From: Bradyrhizobium sp. SRL28
Lineage (GTDB): Bacteria; Pseudomonadota; Alphaproteobacteria; Rhizobiales; Xanthobacteraceae
Assembly: GCF_018596315.1 (NCBI RefSeq)
Contig: NZ_JAHEAG010000010.1
Location: 62,001-126,000 of the forward strand
Length of the DNA stretch: 64,000 nt
Direction of reading: 5' to 3'
The notes beneath the pieces are model-generated. The model was not told the DNA's origin. It saw nothing but the letters and a program-made list of their open reading frames with translations, and made no database searches. The first letter of the stretch is position 1. Every line of letters begins with the position of its first letter. Below are positions 16,178-25,056 of the stretch, one piece after another. Position numbers and translations under genes: made by a program.

Positions 16178-17670
16178 GCGTGGGATTCCAGTTCGGCGCG
16201 CAGCACGCGCTTGAGGACTTTTCCGGAAGGGTTGCGCGGCAGGCTGTCGCGGATGATAAGTTGCTTCGGCACCTTGAATCCGGCGAGGCGTGCGCGGCAG
16301 TGATCGGCGAGATCGGGCAAGTCGAGCGTGACGCCATCGGCCAGCACCACGACGGCCACCGGCTTTTCGCCCCAGCGCTCGTCTGATATGCCGACGACGG
16401 CGACTTCGCGCACCTGCGGCAGTTCGTAGATGACGCGCTCGACTTCGGAGGAGGCGATATTCTCACCACCGGAAATGATCATGTCCTTCTTGCGGTCGGT
16501 CAGGTAGAGAAAGCCGTCCTTATCGAGATAGCCGACGTCGCCGGTGCGGAACCAGTCGCCAAAGAATGCGGCCGCAGTCTTCTCGGGATCCTTCCAGTAG
16601 CCTTGCGTGATCTTCGGCCCGCGCAGGCAGATTTCGCCGTTCTCGCCTGATGGCAGTCGGTTGCCGGCATCGTCACGGATTTCGATTTCGACATGGGCGA
16701 TGGCGCGGCCGGTCGAGCCGATCTTCTCGATCTCGCGGCCGGCTTCCATGAAGGTGTCGCCGCCGCAGGTTTCGGTCAGGCCATAGGCGTCGATGTAGCG
16801 GGCGTTTTTGAAGTAGTCGGAGAAGGCGCGGATGCGTGCTTCCGGGGTTTTCTCTCCGCCGCCGATCGCCCAGCGCAGGCTGGAGACAACATAGCGGTCG
16901 CGGGTAGGGCAGGTGAGGATCGCGGTCGTCATCACGGGCGCGAACCATGCGGCGTTGAGCTTCTCCGCTTCGATTGCGGCGAGCGCCTGCTCGGGCTCGA
17001 AGTTGCGGTGGATGGAAAGCATGCCGCCGTGCCAGAGCACGGCAATGCCCGGCAGATCGAGCGCGCCGACATGATAGAGCGGACCGACCACCAGCAATCG
17101 CGTATCGGCGTTCAATCCCAGCACCAGCGTCTGATCGGCCGACTTCCAGTACAGGTTCTCGTAAGTCAGCATCACGCCCTTCGGGCGGTCTGTCGTGCCC
17201 GACGTGTACATCAGCCGCATCAGGTCGCGCGGTTGCCTGACATGCATTGGGGCGGGCGCGATATCAGGCGCAAGGCGCGTCGCTTTGGCTTGGGTGGCTT
17301 CATCGAGCAGCACCACCGGCGCGCCGCCTGTGGCGATACCCGCGAGTTCTTCATCCGCAATCAGGATGCGCGCGCCGGAATTGCCGACGATGTAGCCGAC
17401 TTCATCGGCGGAGAGCCGATAGTTGATCGGCAGAAACACCGCGCCGATGTGGCTGGTTGCAAATACCAGTTCGAGAAAGGCAGTGCTGTTCTTCATCAGC
17501 ACCGCGACGACGTCGCCGGGACCGACTCCGCGCCCGGCCAGCCATCCGCCAACCCGGCGGATACGGACGTCGAACTCGGCATAGGAGACATCCTCGCCGC
17601 GGTATTTCAGCGCACAACGATCCGGCGCCCGCCGGGCATGAAACGCGATAAAGCTGGATAGATTGATCAT
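16174..17670 (-). CDS. class I adenylate-forming acyl-CoA synthetase
   Basis: A 498-residue AMP-dependent ligase making an acyl-CoA from a carboxylic acid, ATP and CoA. Core motifs are present: P-loop MYTSGTTDRPKGVML, YGLTETCG, RTGDVGYLDKDGFLYLTDRK and the hinge segment, GGENI, and the C-terminal PRNPSGKVLKR with the catalytic Lys. Length is typical of medium-chain or aromatic acyl-CoA ligases. It is the first gene of the leftward operon and starts 41 bp from the inverted repeat. It probably activates the imported acid or the acid released after Baeyer-Villiger cleavage. Confidence 0.9.
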   Translation of the reverse strand: MINLSSFIAFHARRAPDRCALKYRGEDVSYAEFDVRIRRVGGWLAGRGVGPGDVVAVLMKNSTAFLELVFATSHIGAVFLPINYRLSADEVGYIVGNSGARILIADEELAGIATGGAPVVLLDEATQAKATRLAPDIAPAPMHVRQPRDLMRLMYTSGTTDRPKGVMLTYENLYWKSADQTLVLGLNADTRLLVVGPLYHVGALDLPGIAVLWHGGMLSIHRNFEPEQALAAIEAEKLNAAWFAPVMTTAILTCPTRDRYVVSSLRWAIGGGEKTPEARIRAFSDYFKNARYIDAYGLTETCGGDTFMEAGREIEKIGSTGRAIAHVEIEIRDDAGNRLPSGENGEICLRGPKITQGYWKDPEKTAAAFFGDWFRTGDVGYLDKDGFLYLTDRKKDMIISGGENIASSEVERVIYELPQVREVAVVGISDERWGEKPVAVVVLADGVTLDLPDLADHCRARLAGFKVPKQLIIRDSLPRNPSGKVLKRVLRAELESHA

Positions 17671-17711
17671 TATCCGCCCAAAAAGCCCGTGTCCGGCCTC
17701 GTCTGTCCCTA

Positions 17712-17736
17712 GATGAATTATGACTCGTAATTCATC
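17712..17736. promoter_or_regulatory. inverted repeat, probable TetR operator
   Basis: Perfect 9-bp arms GATGAATTA and TAATTCATC around a 7-bp spacer, in the 170-bp divergent region between the acyl-CoA synthetase and the importer binding protein. A TTGACG at 17743-17748 could be the -35 element for the rightward genes. Size and symmetry fit a TetR-family operator, and the only regulator gene of the locus is three kilobases or less away. Binding itself is inferred. Confidence 0.7.
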
Positions 17737-17840
17737 TTTTGCTTGACGTCACCCCCCTTGCTCTGAAATTCTCAGGCCGCACGGAGGCGACACGACCTCC
17801 GGCAGGGATTTGGGAAAGCCAATCCCACAGGGAGGAAGCA

Positions 17841-19100
17841 ATGACGAGAACCCGCAAACCGGGCGTAAGCCGACGTGCGACGTTGGCGATGATGGGCGCC
17901 GGGGCCGTAACATTTGCGACGCCCTGGATGGCGCGCGCGCAAGCCAAGACCATCAAGGTCGGCATGCCGACCATTCTCTCGGGGCGCGTGGCGCAACTCG
18001 GCACCTCGTCGCGCAACGCCGTGATGCTGGAAATCGAAAAGGTCAATGCTGCCGGCGGGTTGGCCGGACGCCAGATCGAGATGGTGATCCGCGATTCCAA
18101 GGGGCAGCCGCAGGAAGCTGCCCGCGTCGCCCGCGAACTCGTCAATACCGATGGATGCGAAATCCTGATTGATGCGGAAGCGTCGTCGGGCGCGTTCGCC
18201 GTGCACGAGGTGGCGCGCGATCTCGGTGTGCTCTGCATTCACACCAACTCGGAGACGTCGGCGCTGACCGCCGACCCCAAGCAGCACATTCCCAACGCGT
18301 TCCGCACCGCACGCCAGGGCGTGCACGACTCGATCGTCGGCGGCAGCTACGCAGCAGCGATCGCCAAGGCCAAGGGCCTGAAGAAATGGGCGACCTGTTC
18401 GCCCGACTACGCCTATGGCCGCGATACCACCGGTGAATATGTCACGTATCTCAAGCGCTTCGCGCCTGACGTTGAGATCATTAGCGAGTCCTGGCCCAAG
18501 CTTTTCCAGCCTGACTACACCGAGGTTGTGACAAAGATCCTGCAGGCCAAGCCGCAGGCGCTGTATTCCTGCCTCTGGGGCGGCGACCTCACGTCCTATA
18601 TCGATCAGGCCAATATCTACGCGCTGTTCAGCCAGATGGAGGTGTTTGCGGTCAATATGGCCGACTACACCGCGCTGACCGTCGTGAAGAACCTGCCGAA
18701 GGGCATTCACTCCGGCAACCGCTACATCAAGACCTATCCCGCAACCCCTGAGAACGCCGCTTGGGGTGACGCTTACAAGGCGAAGTACAACGAATATCCC
18801 ACCAACTGGTCATGGGAAAATGCAACTGCAATCATGCTGTTGGCCGAAGCTTCGAAGAAGGCGAATTCAGCCGACGGCAAGAAGATTGCGGAGGCGTTGC
18901 GCGGCCTGAAGATCAAGTCGCCGTTTGGCGCCGATGGCACCGTCACCATGCGCGCGGAAGACCAGACGCTGGTCGGCTATGCGATCGGCTGGGGCACCAC
19001 GATCCCGCAGGAGCCCTACGTGCCGCAAGTTCAGGCGGGCGACTGGAAGACGATCTTCGAACTCGAAGCCGAGTGGAAGAAGAGCAAGGGCTACACCTGA
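17841..19100 (+). CDS. ABC importer substrate-binding protein (Leu/Ile/Val-binding type)
   Basis: A 419-residue periplasmic binding protein of the LivJ/LivK class. It has a Tat-like signal (SRRATLAMMGAGAV followed by a hydrophobic stretch and ARAQA), then KTIKVGMPTILSG and a typical two-lobe type I fold. The start has GGGAGGAAG just upstream. Such proteins in catabolic clusters often bind aromatic or aliphatic carboxylates rather than amino acids; the linked CoA-dependent genes favour that here. It is the first gene of the rightward operon, directly downstream of the TetR-type palindrome. Confidence 0.9.
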   Translation: MTRTRKPGVSRRATLAMMGAGAVTFATPWMARAQAKTIKVGMPTILSGRVAQLGTSSRNAVMLEIEKVNAAGGLAGRQIEMVIRDSKGQPQEAARVARELVNTDGCEILIDAEASSGAFAVHEVARDLGVLCIHTNSETSALTADPKQHIPNAFRTARQGVHDSIVGGSYAAAIAKAKGLKKWATCSPDYAYGRDTTGEYVTYLKRFAPDVEIISESWPKLFQPDYTEVVTKILQAKPQALYSCLWGGDLTSYIDQANIYALFSQMEVFAVNMADYTALTVVKNLPKGIHSGNRYIKTYPATPENAAWGDAYKAKYNEYPTNWSWENATAIMLLAEASKKANSADGKKIAEALRGLKIKSPFGADGTVTMRAEDQTLVGYAIGWGTTIPQEPYVPQVQAGDWKTIFELEAEWKKSKGYT

Positions 19101-19113
19101 TCGACCGTGAGGC

Positions 19114-19135
19114 GGAGGCGGCTTACGCCGCCTCC
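19114..19135 (+). terminator. intercistronic hairpin between binding protein and permease
   Basis: Perfect 9-bp inverted repeat GGAGGCGGC / GCCGCCTCC with a TTAC loop, 14 bases after the binding-protein stop and 53 bases before the permease start. It has no T-run. Such hairpins behind binding-protein genes commonly protect upstream mRNA or cause partial termination, giving excess binding protein over membrane subunits. Confidence 0.55.
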
Positions 19136-19187
19136 ATTCGCCGCCGAATGTTTCTCGCGCGCCGCTCATGCTGGCACGCTGCAATGG

Positions 19188-20099
19188 ATGCTTCTCTTGG
19201 ATATCGACGCGCTTACCGGCTGTCTCGCCAGTTCCGCCTGTCTGGTGACGCAGACCACCAGCGGCTTCATCATCGGCATGTTGCTGTTTCTCGTCGCGGT
19301 TGGGCTGACGCTGATCTTTGGTGTGCTCAAGGTCGTGAACTTCAGCCACGGCGCCTTCTACATGTTCGGCGCCTATTTCGCGATGACGGCCTATCAGGTC
19401 ACCGGCAGTTTTGCGCTGGCGATGCTGTGCGGGGCGGCCGGCACGGCCTTGCTTGGCCTGGTCTTCGAGCGCGTGTTCATGAGCCGGGTCTATGGCTCCG
19501 ACGTGCTGATGCAGCTGCTGGTCTGCTACGCCTTCGTGCTGATCTTCGATGACGTGGTGCGGATGATCTGGGGGCCGGAATTCAAGTCGATGGGCATGCC
19601 GGCGGCGTTCCAGGTGGCGCCTCTGTTCATCGCCGGCGGCGTGGTACCGCCGTATTACCTGCTCCTGATCGGTGTCGCGCTAGTGGCAGCCGTGATCCTC
19701 GGGCTCGGCCTGGCGCGGACGAGGATCGGCAAGGTGATTCGCGCGGCCGCGCATAATCCGGGCATGGTGTCTGCACTCGGCATCAACACCGGATTGATTT
19801 ATGGTGGGGTGTTCGCGCTCGGCGGCATGCTGGCGGGTCTTGCGGGTGCACTCGCGGCTCCGGTGCGTTCGCTGACGCCGGGCATGGGATTTTCGGTCCT
19901 GATCGAATCCTTCATCGTCACGGTGATCGGCGGCATGGGCTCGATCCTCGGCGCGCTCATCGGTGCAATCCTGATCGGCATGATCCGTTCGTTCGGATCG
20001 CTCGGCTTTCCCTTGTTCACGGAAGGGCTGATGTACCTGTTCATGGTGATCGTGCTGGTGTCCCGGCCCACCGGTCTGTTCGGCAAGGAGGTCGCATGA
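19188..20099 (+). CDS. livH: branched-chain amino acid-type ABC permease, LivH family
   Basis: A 303-residue polytopic inner-membrane subunit of the HAAT-type importer. LTLIFGVLKVVNFSHGAFYMFGAY is the LivH family signature, and a conserved GALAAPVRSLTPGMG loop and many hydrophobic helices follow. The ATG at 19188 was chosen because the upstream GTG at 19107 would add a non-conserved Arg-rich tail overlapping the hairpin. It overlaps livM by 4 bp. Confidence 0.88.
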   Translation: MLLLDIDALTGCLASSACLVTQTTSGFIIGMLLFLVAVGLTLIFGVLKVVNFSHGAFYMFGAYFAMTAYQVTGSFALAMLCGAAGTALLGLVFERVFMSRVYGSDVLMQLLVCYAFVLIFDDVVRMIWGPEFKSMGMPAAFQVAPLFIAGGVVPPYYLLLIGVALVAAVILGLGLARTRIGKVIRAAAHNPGMVSALGINTGLIYGGVFALGGMLAGLAGALAAPVRSLTPGMGFSVLIESFIVTVIGGMGSILGALIGAILIGMIRSFGSLGFPLFTEGLMYLFMVIVLVSRPTGLFGKEVA

Positions 20100-21112
20100 C
20101 CGAGCTGCAGGCCGAACAGGCTGCCGTGGTGCCGCGGATCGAGTCCCAATCGCAGCGCTCGCGCTATATCGACGTGCTGATCGCGTTGGCGGCCTTTGCC
20201 GTGCTGGCGATCCTGCCGATGCTCACCGGCAGCAAGGCATTGCTCGATTTTGTCATCCGTTGCTCGGCATTCGGCCTGTTCGCGACCTCGCTCAACCTGC
20301 TGGTAGGTTTTACCGGCTTGGTCTCATTCGGCCACGGCATGTTCTTTGGCCTCGGCGCCTATGGCTTTGGCCTGATCATGCAGCGCACCGGCCTGCCCGT
20401 GCCGGTCGCGTTTGTCGCAACGCTCGTCATCACCACCCTTATCGCCGCCGTCATCGGCGCGATCTGTGTGCGGCTTAAGGAGATCTATTTCGCCTTCGTG
20501 ACGCTGGCGTTCCAGATGCTGATCCACAGTACGATTCTGTCCTGGGTGTCGCTGACCGGCGGCGATCAGGGCCTGCGCGGCGGCATTCCGCGTCCGGCCT
20601 TTTTCGGCATCGATTTGTCGAACCATGTGCATCTGTACATCACGAGTTGCGCGCTGCTGGTGATCGGGCTTCTCCTGATGCGCCAGATCGCGCAATCGCC
20701 GTTTGGCTATACCTTGCGCATGATCCGCGACAACGCCACCCGCGCCAGCTTCATCGGCATCGATGTCTGGCGCGCAAAACTCACGATCTTCGTGCTGGCG
20801 GCACTGTTTGCCTCCACCGGTGGCATCATCATGGCGCTGTTCGTATCCGGCGCCTATCCCGAGTTTGCCTACTGGACGATCTCGGGTGAGGGCATCTTCA
20901 TCAACATGCTGGGTGGCGTCACGACGTTCCTCGGTCCGATGGTCGGCACCGTGCTGCTGCTGATCCTCAACGATACCGTGACGCGGCTGACCGAATATTA
21001 CGGCATCGTGCTCGGCATCGTGATCCTGTTCTTTGCCATCGGCCTGCGGAAAGGCCTGATGGATTTTGTCGTCGAGTGGTATGCGCGACGCCGCGATGGT
21101 TCCGGGAAGTAG
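20096..21112 (+). CDS. livM: branched-chain amino acid-type ABC permease, LivM family
   Basis: A 338-residue polytopic membrane protein. The LivM family segment LNLLVGFTGLVSFGHGMFFGLGAY is present, followed by TGGDQGLRG and RMIRDNATRASFIGID, the cytoplasmic loop that contacts the ATPases. The start overlaps the preceding stop (ATGA). It pairs with LivH to form the channel for the substrate delivered by the binding protein at 17841. Confidence 0.9.
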   Translation: MTELQAEQAAVVPRIESQSQRSRYIDVLIALAAFAVLAILPMLTGSKALLDFVIRCSAFGLFATSLNLLVGFTGLVSFGHGMFFGLGAYGFGLIMQRTGLPVPVAFVATLVITTLIAAVIGAICVRLKEIYFAFVTLAFQMLIHSTILSWVSLTGGDQGLRGGIPRPAFFGIDLSNHVHLYITSCALLVIGLLLMRQIAQSPFGYTLRMIRDNATRASFIGIDVWRAKLTIFVLAALFASTGGIIMALFVSGAYPEFAYWTISGEGIFINMLGGVTTFLGPMVGTVLLLILNDTVTRLTEYYGIVLGIVILFFAIGLRKGLMDFVVEWYARRRDGSGK

Positions 21113-21114
21113 CC

Positions 21115-21873
21115 ATGCTGGAGATACGCTCCCTTTCCAAATCGTTCGGCGGCGTCAAGGCGACCGACAATGTCACGCTTGATTTTGCCGACGGCTCGCT
21201 CACCGCCGTGATCGGCCCCAATGGCGCTGGCAAGAGCACGTTCTTCAACCTGATCACCGGTGCGCTGCGGCCGGACTCCGGCCAGATACTGCTCAACGGC
21301 GTCGACATGGCCGGGCGGTCGCCGCCCGAGATCGTGCGTCACGGCATCGGCCGGGCGTTTCAGGTGGCAAGCATTTTTCCATCGTTGACGGTGCAGGAGA
21401 CCATGCTCGCCGCCGTCTGCGCCGATCAGCGCCGCGCCAGCGTGCTTCACCGTCGTTTCCCGCTGGCCGAGACGCGTGACCGCGCCGAGCATGCAATGGA
21501 ATTGCTGGGGCTGGCGAGCAAACGGAATCGCATCGCGGCGACGCTGTCGCATGGCGATCAGAAGCTGCTCGATATCGCGCTGGCGCTGGTGCTCGATCCC
21601 AAGGTGCTGCTGCTCGACGAGCCGACCGCCGGCATGGGCACCGAGGAGCGCTGGCGGATGATCGACAAGGTGAGGGAGCTCTGGGAGACGCAGAAGATCA
21701 CGGTGGTGTTCATCGAGCACGACATGGATATCGTGTTCAAGATCGCGCCCGAGATCGTCGTGCTCTGCTACGGCCGTATTCTTGCAACCGGTACGCCGGA
21801 TGCGATCCGCCGCAACGAGGCCGTGATCGATGCCTATCTCGGTACCGAACATCACGCCGGGGCTGCGGTATGA
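21115..21873 (+). CDS. livG: ABC importer ATPase, LivG family
   Basis: A 252-residue ATPase with Walker A GPNGAGKSTFFNLITG, an LSHGDQKLLDIALAL signature region (variant of LSGGQ, usual for LivG), Walker B VLLLDEPTAGM and H-loop IEHDMDIV. The start at 21115 lies 2 bp after the livM stop. An earlier in-frame ATG lies inside livM and is rejected. It overlaps livF by 4 bp. Confidence 0.92.
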   Translation: MLEIRSLSKSFGGVKATDNVTLDFADGSLTAVIGPNGAGKSTFFNLITGALRPDSGQILLNGVDMAGRSPPEIVRHGIGRAFQVASIFPSLTVQETMLAAVCADQRRASVLHRRFPLAETRDRAEHAMELLGLASKRNRIAATLSHGDQKLLDIALALVLDPKVLLLDEPTAGMGTEERWRMIDKVRELWETQKITVVFIEHDMDIVFKIAPEIVVLCYGRILATGTPDAIRRNEAVIDAYLGTEHHAGAAV

Positions 21874-22586
21874 GTGCGCAGCCGGTCGTTCAGGTCGAAG
21901 ATCTCGACGTCTATTACGGCACCAGCCAGATCCTGTTCGGCGTCGGCCTGTCGGTCCGGCAGGGCGAGACCATGGCGCTGCTCGGCCGCAACGGCGCCGG
22001 CAAGTCGACCACCATGAAAGCGATCATGGGCCTGGCCCCCGCACGCCGCGGCAAAGTCACTTTGCGCGGCAAAGTAGTGTCCGGGCTGAAGCCCCATCAC
22101 ATCGCGCGCGCCGGTCTCGGCTTCGTGCCGGAGGATCGCCAGATATTTCCGGAGCACACGGTCGAGGACAATCTGGTCATCGGCGCCAAAAAGGGACCGA
22201 ATGGCGAGGACGAATGGTCGATCCGGCGCGTTTATGATGTGTTTCCGCTGCTGGAGCCGCTGCGTAACCGGATCGCAGGAAGGCTGTCGGGTGGCGAACA
22301 GCAGATGCTGGCGATTGCGCGCACCCTGATGGGCAACCCCGCGCTGCTACTGCTGGACGAGCCGAGCGAGGGGCTTGCGCCGATCATCGTGCAACGGATC
22401 GGCGAACTGCTGCGGCAGCTCCGCGGCACCGGCGCCACGGTGCTGATCGCCGAACAGAACATGCATTTTTGCCTTGGCCTTGCGAGCCACGCGACGGTTA
22501 TCGACAAGGGCCAGATCGTCTACACATCCGGGATCGAAGAGCTGAAAGCCAACGATAACATTCGTCAGCGCTACCTCGCGCTGTAG
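21870..22586 (+). CDS. livF: ABC importer ATPase, LivF family
   Basis: A 238-residue ATPase with Walker A GRNGAGKSTTMKAIMG, signature LSGGEQQMLAIARTL, Walker B LLLLDEPSEGLAP and a Q-containing D/H-loop region (LIAEQNMHF) typical of LivF. It is the last importer gene. The CoA-transferase gene follows after 23 bp, so transport and catabolism are probably one transcript. Confidence 0.92.
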   Translation: MSAQPVVQVEDLDVYYGTSQILFGVGLSVRQGETMALLGRNGAGKSTTMKAIMGLAPARRGKVTLRGKVVSGLKPHHIARAGLGFVPEDRQIFPEHTVEDNLVIGAKKGPNGEDEWSIRRVYDVFPLLEPLRNRIAGRLSGGEQQMLAIARTLMGNPALLLLDEPSEGLAPIIVQRIGELLRQLRGTGATVLIAEQNMHFCLGLASHATVIDKGQIVYTSGIEELKANDNIRQRYLAL

Positions 22587-22609
22587 CTTTCGGCCCGACC
22601 GGGGGCGGA

Positions 22610-23824
22610 ATGACCATCGAACGCAAGCTATCGCCGACGCATGAGGCGCCGTATCGCGGCCTGCGCGTGCTGGATTTCGGGCAGGGCATCGCCTCGCCCT
22701 ATTGCGCGATGCTGCTGGGCGTTTATGGCGCCGATGTCATCAAGGTCGAACCGCCTGAGGGGGATTGGTCGCGTTTCCTCGGCACGACCTATGGGAGCCA
22801 CACCACGCTGTCGGCGGTCTATAACCGCGGCAAGCGCAGCCTCAGCCTTGACATGAAGCACAAGGACGGGATCGAAATTGCGCGGCGGCTCGCCAAGGAT
22901 TGCGACGTTCTGATCGAAGGCTTTCGGCCGGGCGTCGCCACGCGGCTGGGGATTGGCTACGAGCAATTGTCTCGCGACAATCCCGGCCTGATCTATCTGT
23001 CGGTCAGCGCGTTCGGGCAGAGCGGCCCATATTCGAAACGGCCGGGCTCGGATTCGGTGGCACAGGCGTTTTCCGGCCTGGTGTCGATCAATGTCGGCAA
23101 TGACGGGACCCCGCACCGGGTCGGCACTACGATCTCCGATGTTGTTACCGGTGTCTACGCCTTCCAGGCGATCGCGACGACATTGTTCTCGCGCGCATCC
23201 GTCGGCACCGGGCGCTGGATCGACGTCAACCTCTGCCAGTCGACTTCCGCCTTGCTTGGCCACAAGGTGGCCGAACATATTCTGGAGGGCGGCGCGCCGC
23301 GCGCGCTCAACGTTCCGGCGGGCTCCTATCAGACGGCCGACGGCTGGATGATGGTCACGCTGGTGAACGAGCCGCAATACAAGCGGCTGTGCGCGGCGAT
23401 CGGCCGTGACGACCTCGCCAGCGATCCGCGCTTTGCCGATTTTGCGCGGCGTGCTGATGCCGTTGATGCGTTGATCCCGCAGTTGCGGGAGGTGTTCGCG
23501 ACACAGCCGACGGATGCCTGGCTTGCGCGCCTGCATGCGGCCGATCTCATTGCCGAACGGATCCTCAATCCCGGAGAATGGCTGCGCAACGTCCATGTCG
23601 AGGCGACACGGGCGGCGGTCTGCCAGCAGACGCCGGGCGTGGGGCCCGTGTACTCACCGCGGACGCCGGGCATTGCGAGCTTCTCGGAGGATGACTTGCG
23701 CGCCGCACCTGATATAGGCCAGGACAGTTACGAGGTGCTGCTGGAAGCGGGTTTCGAGCGCGGTGCCATCGACGATCTGGTCAAGGCCGGCGCGGTGCGT
23801 CAGGCCAAGGGAGGCACGACATGA
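22610..23824 (+). CDS. CaiB/BaiF-type (class III) CoA-transferase
   Basis: A 404-residue family III CoA-transferase moving CoA between carboxylic acids. It shows LRVLDFGQGIASPYCAMLLG and GADVIKVEPPEGDWSR at the N-terminus, then NRGKRSLSLDMKH. Asp177 (in TTISDVVTG) is the expected acyl-anhydride-forming aspartate. In the order CoA-transferase, hydratases, CitE-like lyase it recalls the itaconate/citramalate routes (Ict, Ich, Ccl), though C5 dicarboxylates are only one option. It overlaps the enoyl-CoA hydratase start by 4 bp. Confidence 0.9.
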   Translation: MTIERKLSPTHEAPYRGLRVLDFGQGIASPYCAMLLGVYGADVIKVEPPEGDWSRFLGTTYGSHTTLSAVYNRGKRSLSLDMKHKDGIEIARRLAKDCDVLIEGFRPGVATRLGIGYEQLSRDNPGLIYLSVSAFGQSGPYSKRPGSDSVAQAFSGLVSINVGNDGTPHRVGTTISDVVTGVYAFQAIATTLFSRASVGTGRWIDVNLCQSTSALLGHKVAEHILEGGAPRALNVPAGSYQTADGWMMVTLVNEPQYKRLCAAIGRDDLASDPRFADFARRADAVDALIPQLREVFATQPTDAWLARLHAADLIAERILNPGEWLRNVHVEATRAAVCQQTPGVGPVYSPRTPGIASFSEDDLRAAPDIGQDSYEVLLEAGFERGAIDDLVKAGAVRQAKGGTT

Positions 23825-24597
23825 GTACCGATCTCGTTCGTTATTCCGTCTCGGGCAATATTGCCGAGATCATGCTGGATCGTGGGCCGGTCAATGCGCT
23901 CAGCATGGACCTGATTGATGCGCTGCTGGCGGCGCTTGCGAAGGCGCGGGACGACGAAGCGGTGCGCTGCGTCATCATCGGCAGCGCACACAAGGTGTTT
24001 TGCGCCGGGCTTGATCTGGATATTGTTCGCGGCAAGCCGGGGATCGAGACCAAGAAATTCCTCGAACGGCTGTACTTTGCGCTTAACGATACCCAGTACC
24101 GCATGGGCAAACCGACCATCGCCGCCATCGACGGCGCAGTGCGCGCCGGCGGCATGACGATTGCGATCTCCTGCGACATGATCATTGCCGGTGACGCCTG
24201 TACCTTCGGCTATCCCGAAATCGATGTCGGGCTGATCCCGGCCATCCACTTCGTGCAACTGCCGCGGTTGGTCGGCAAGCACCAGGCTTTCGGGCCGTTG
24301 TTTCTGGGCGAGCCCTTTGATGCCGCGACAGCTTTTCGCATGGGGCTGCTGAGCGAAGTGGTGCCGAAGGGCACCGTGCTGGACCGCGCACGGGAGATCG
24401 CGCGCAAGCTCGCAGCCAAGTCACCCATCGTCATGAAGATCGGACGCGATGCCTTCATGCGGGCGGTCGACGCCGATTTCCGCCGCTCGGTCGAGAACGC
24501 CGCCGAGAGCTTTGCGCTCGTCGCAACCACGGAGGACTGTCAGGAAGGGTTGAATGCGTTCGTCGAAAAGCGGACGCCGAACTACAGGGGGCGCTGA
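23821..24597 (+). CDS. enoyl-CoA hydratase/isomerase family protein
   Basis: A 258-residue crotonase-fold protein. The oxyanion-hole segments are HKVFCAGLDLDIV and IDGAVRAGGMTIAISCDMIIAG, followed by FGYPEIDVGLIP. The position of the first catalytic Glu of classic hydratases is not clearly conserved (VRAGGMTIAIS in place of the usual GxALGGGxELA), so it might be an isomerase, hydrolase or lyase rather than a hydratase. It is embedded in the rightward operon with 4-bp and 1-bp overlaps to its neighbours. Confidence 0.87.
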   Translation: MSTDLVRYSVSGNIAEIMLDRGPVNALSMDLIDALLAALAKARDDEAVRCVIIGSAHKVFCAGLDLDIVRGKPGIETKKFLERLYFALNDTQYRMGKPTIAAIDGAVRAGGMTIAISCDMIIAGDACTFGYPEIDVGLIPAIHFVQLPRLVGKHQAFGPLFLGEPFDAATAFRMGLLSEVVPKGTVLDRAREIARKLAAKSPIVMKIGRDAFMRAVDADFRRSVENAAESFALVATTEDCQEGLNAFVEKRTPNYRGR

Positions 24598-25037
24598 TGG
24601 CCGGATTGTATTTCGAGGAGTTCGAGGTCGGCCGGGAGTTTCACCATGAGTTCTCCAGGACCGTCACCGAGATGGACAACACGATGTTCAGCCTGCTGAC
24701 CATGAACCCGCAACCGCTGCATATCGATGCGCACTTCTCCGAAAACACCGAATTCGGCCAGCGGCTGTTCAACAGCATCTATACGCTCGGCATCATGATC
24801 GGGATGAGCGTCTACGATACGACGCTGGGCACCACGATCGGCAACCTCGGCATGACTGACGTCAAGTTTCCAAAACCCGTGTTTCACGGCGATACGCTCA
24901 AGGCGCACACCAAGATCATCTCCAAGCGTGAAAGCAAGCCGCGGCCGAACCAGGGCATCGTCGAATTCGAACACACCATGACCAATCAGCGCGGCGAGGT
25001 CGTGGCAAGCTGTCGCCGGACCGGCCTGATGCATTGA
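24597..25037 (+). CDS. MaoC-like hot-dog hydratase
   Basis: A 146-residue single hot-dog protein of the MaoC/mesaconyl-CoA hydratase type. The family region is FSLLTMNPQPLHIDAHFSE with the Asn/His of the hydratase motif, followed by FGQRLFNS. Related proteins hydrate itaconyl-, mesaconyl- or 2-enoyl-CoA. Its place directly before a CitE-like lyase suggests the two act in sequence: hydration to a 3-hydroxyacyl-CoA of malyl or citramalyl type, then retro-aldol cleavage (inference). The start overlaps the upstream stop by one base. Confidence 0.87.
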   Translation: MAGLYFEEFEVGREFHHEFSRTVTEMDNTMFSLLTMNPQPLHIDAHFSENTEFGQRLFNSIYTLGIMIGMSVYDTTLGTTIGNLGMTDVKFPKPVFHGDTLKAHTKIISKRESKPRPNQGIVEFEHTMTNQRGEVVASCRRTGLMH

Positions 25038-25056
25038 AAGCCGAAAGCGTAAGCCG

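Noticed and set aside
16693..17661. 322-codon open frame on the plus strand
   Set aside because: Antisense to the acyl-CoA synthetase; no motif, no ribosome site.
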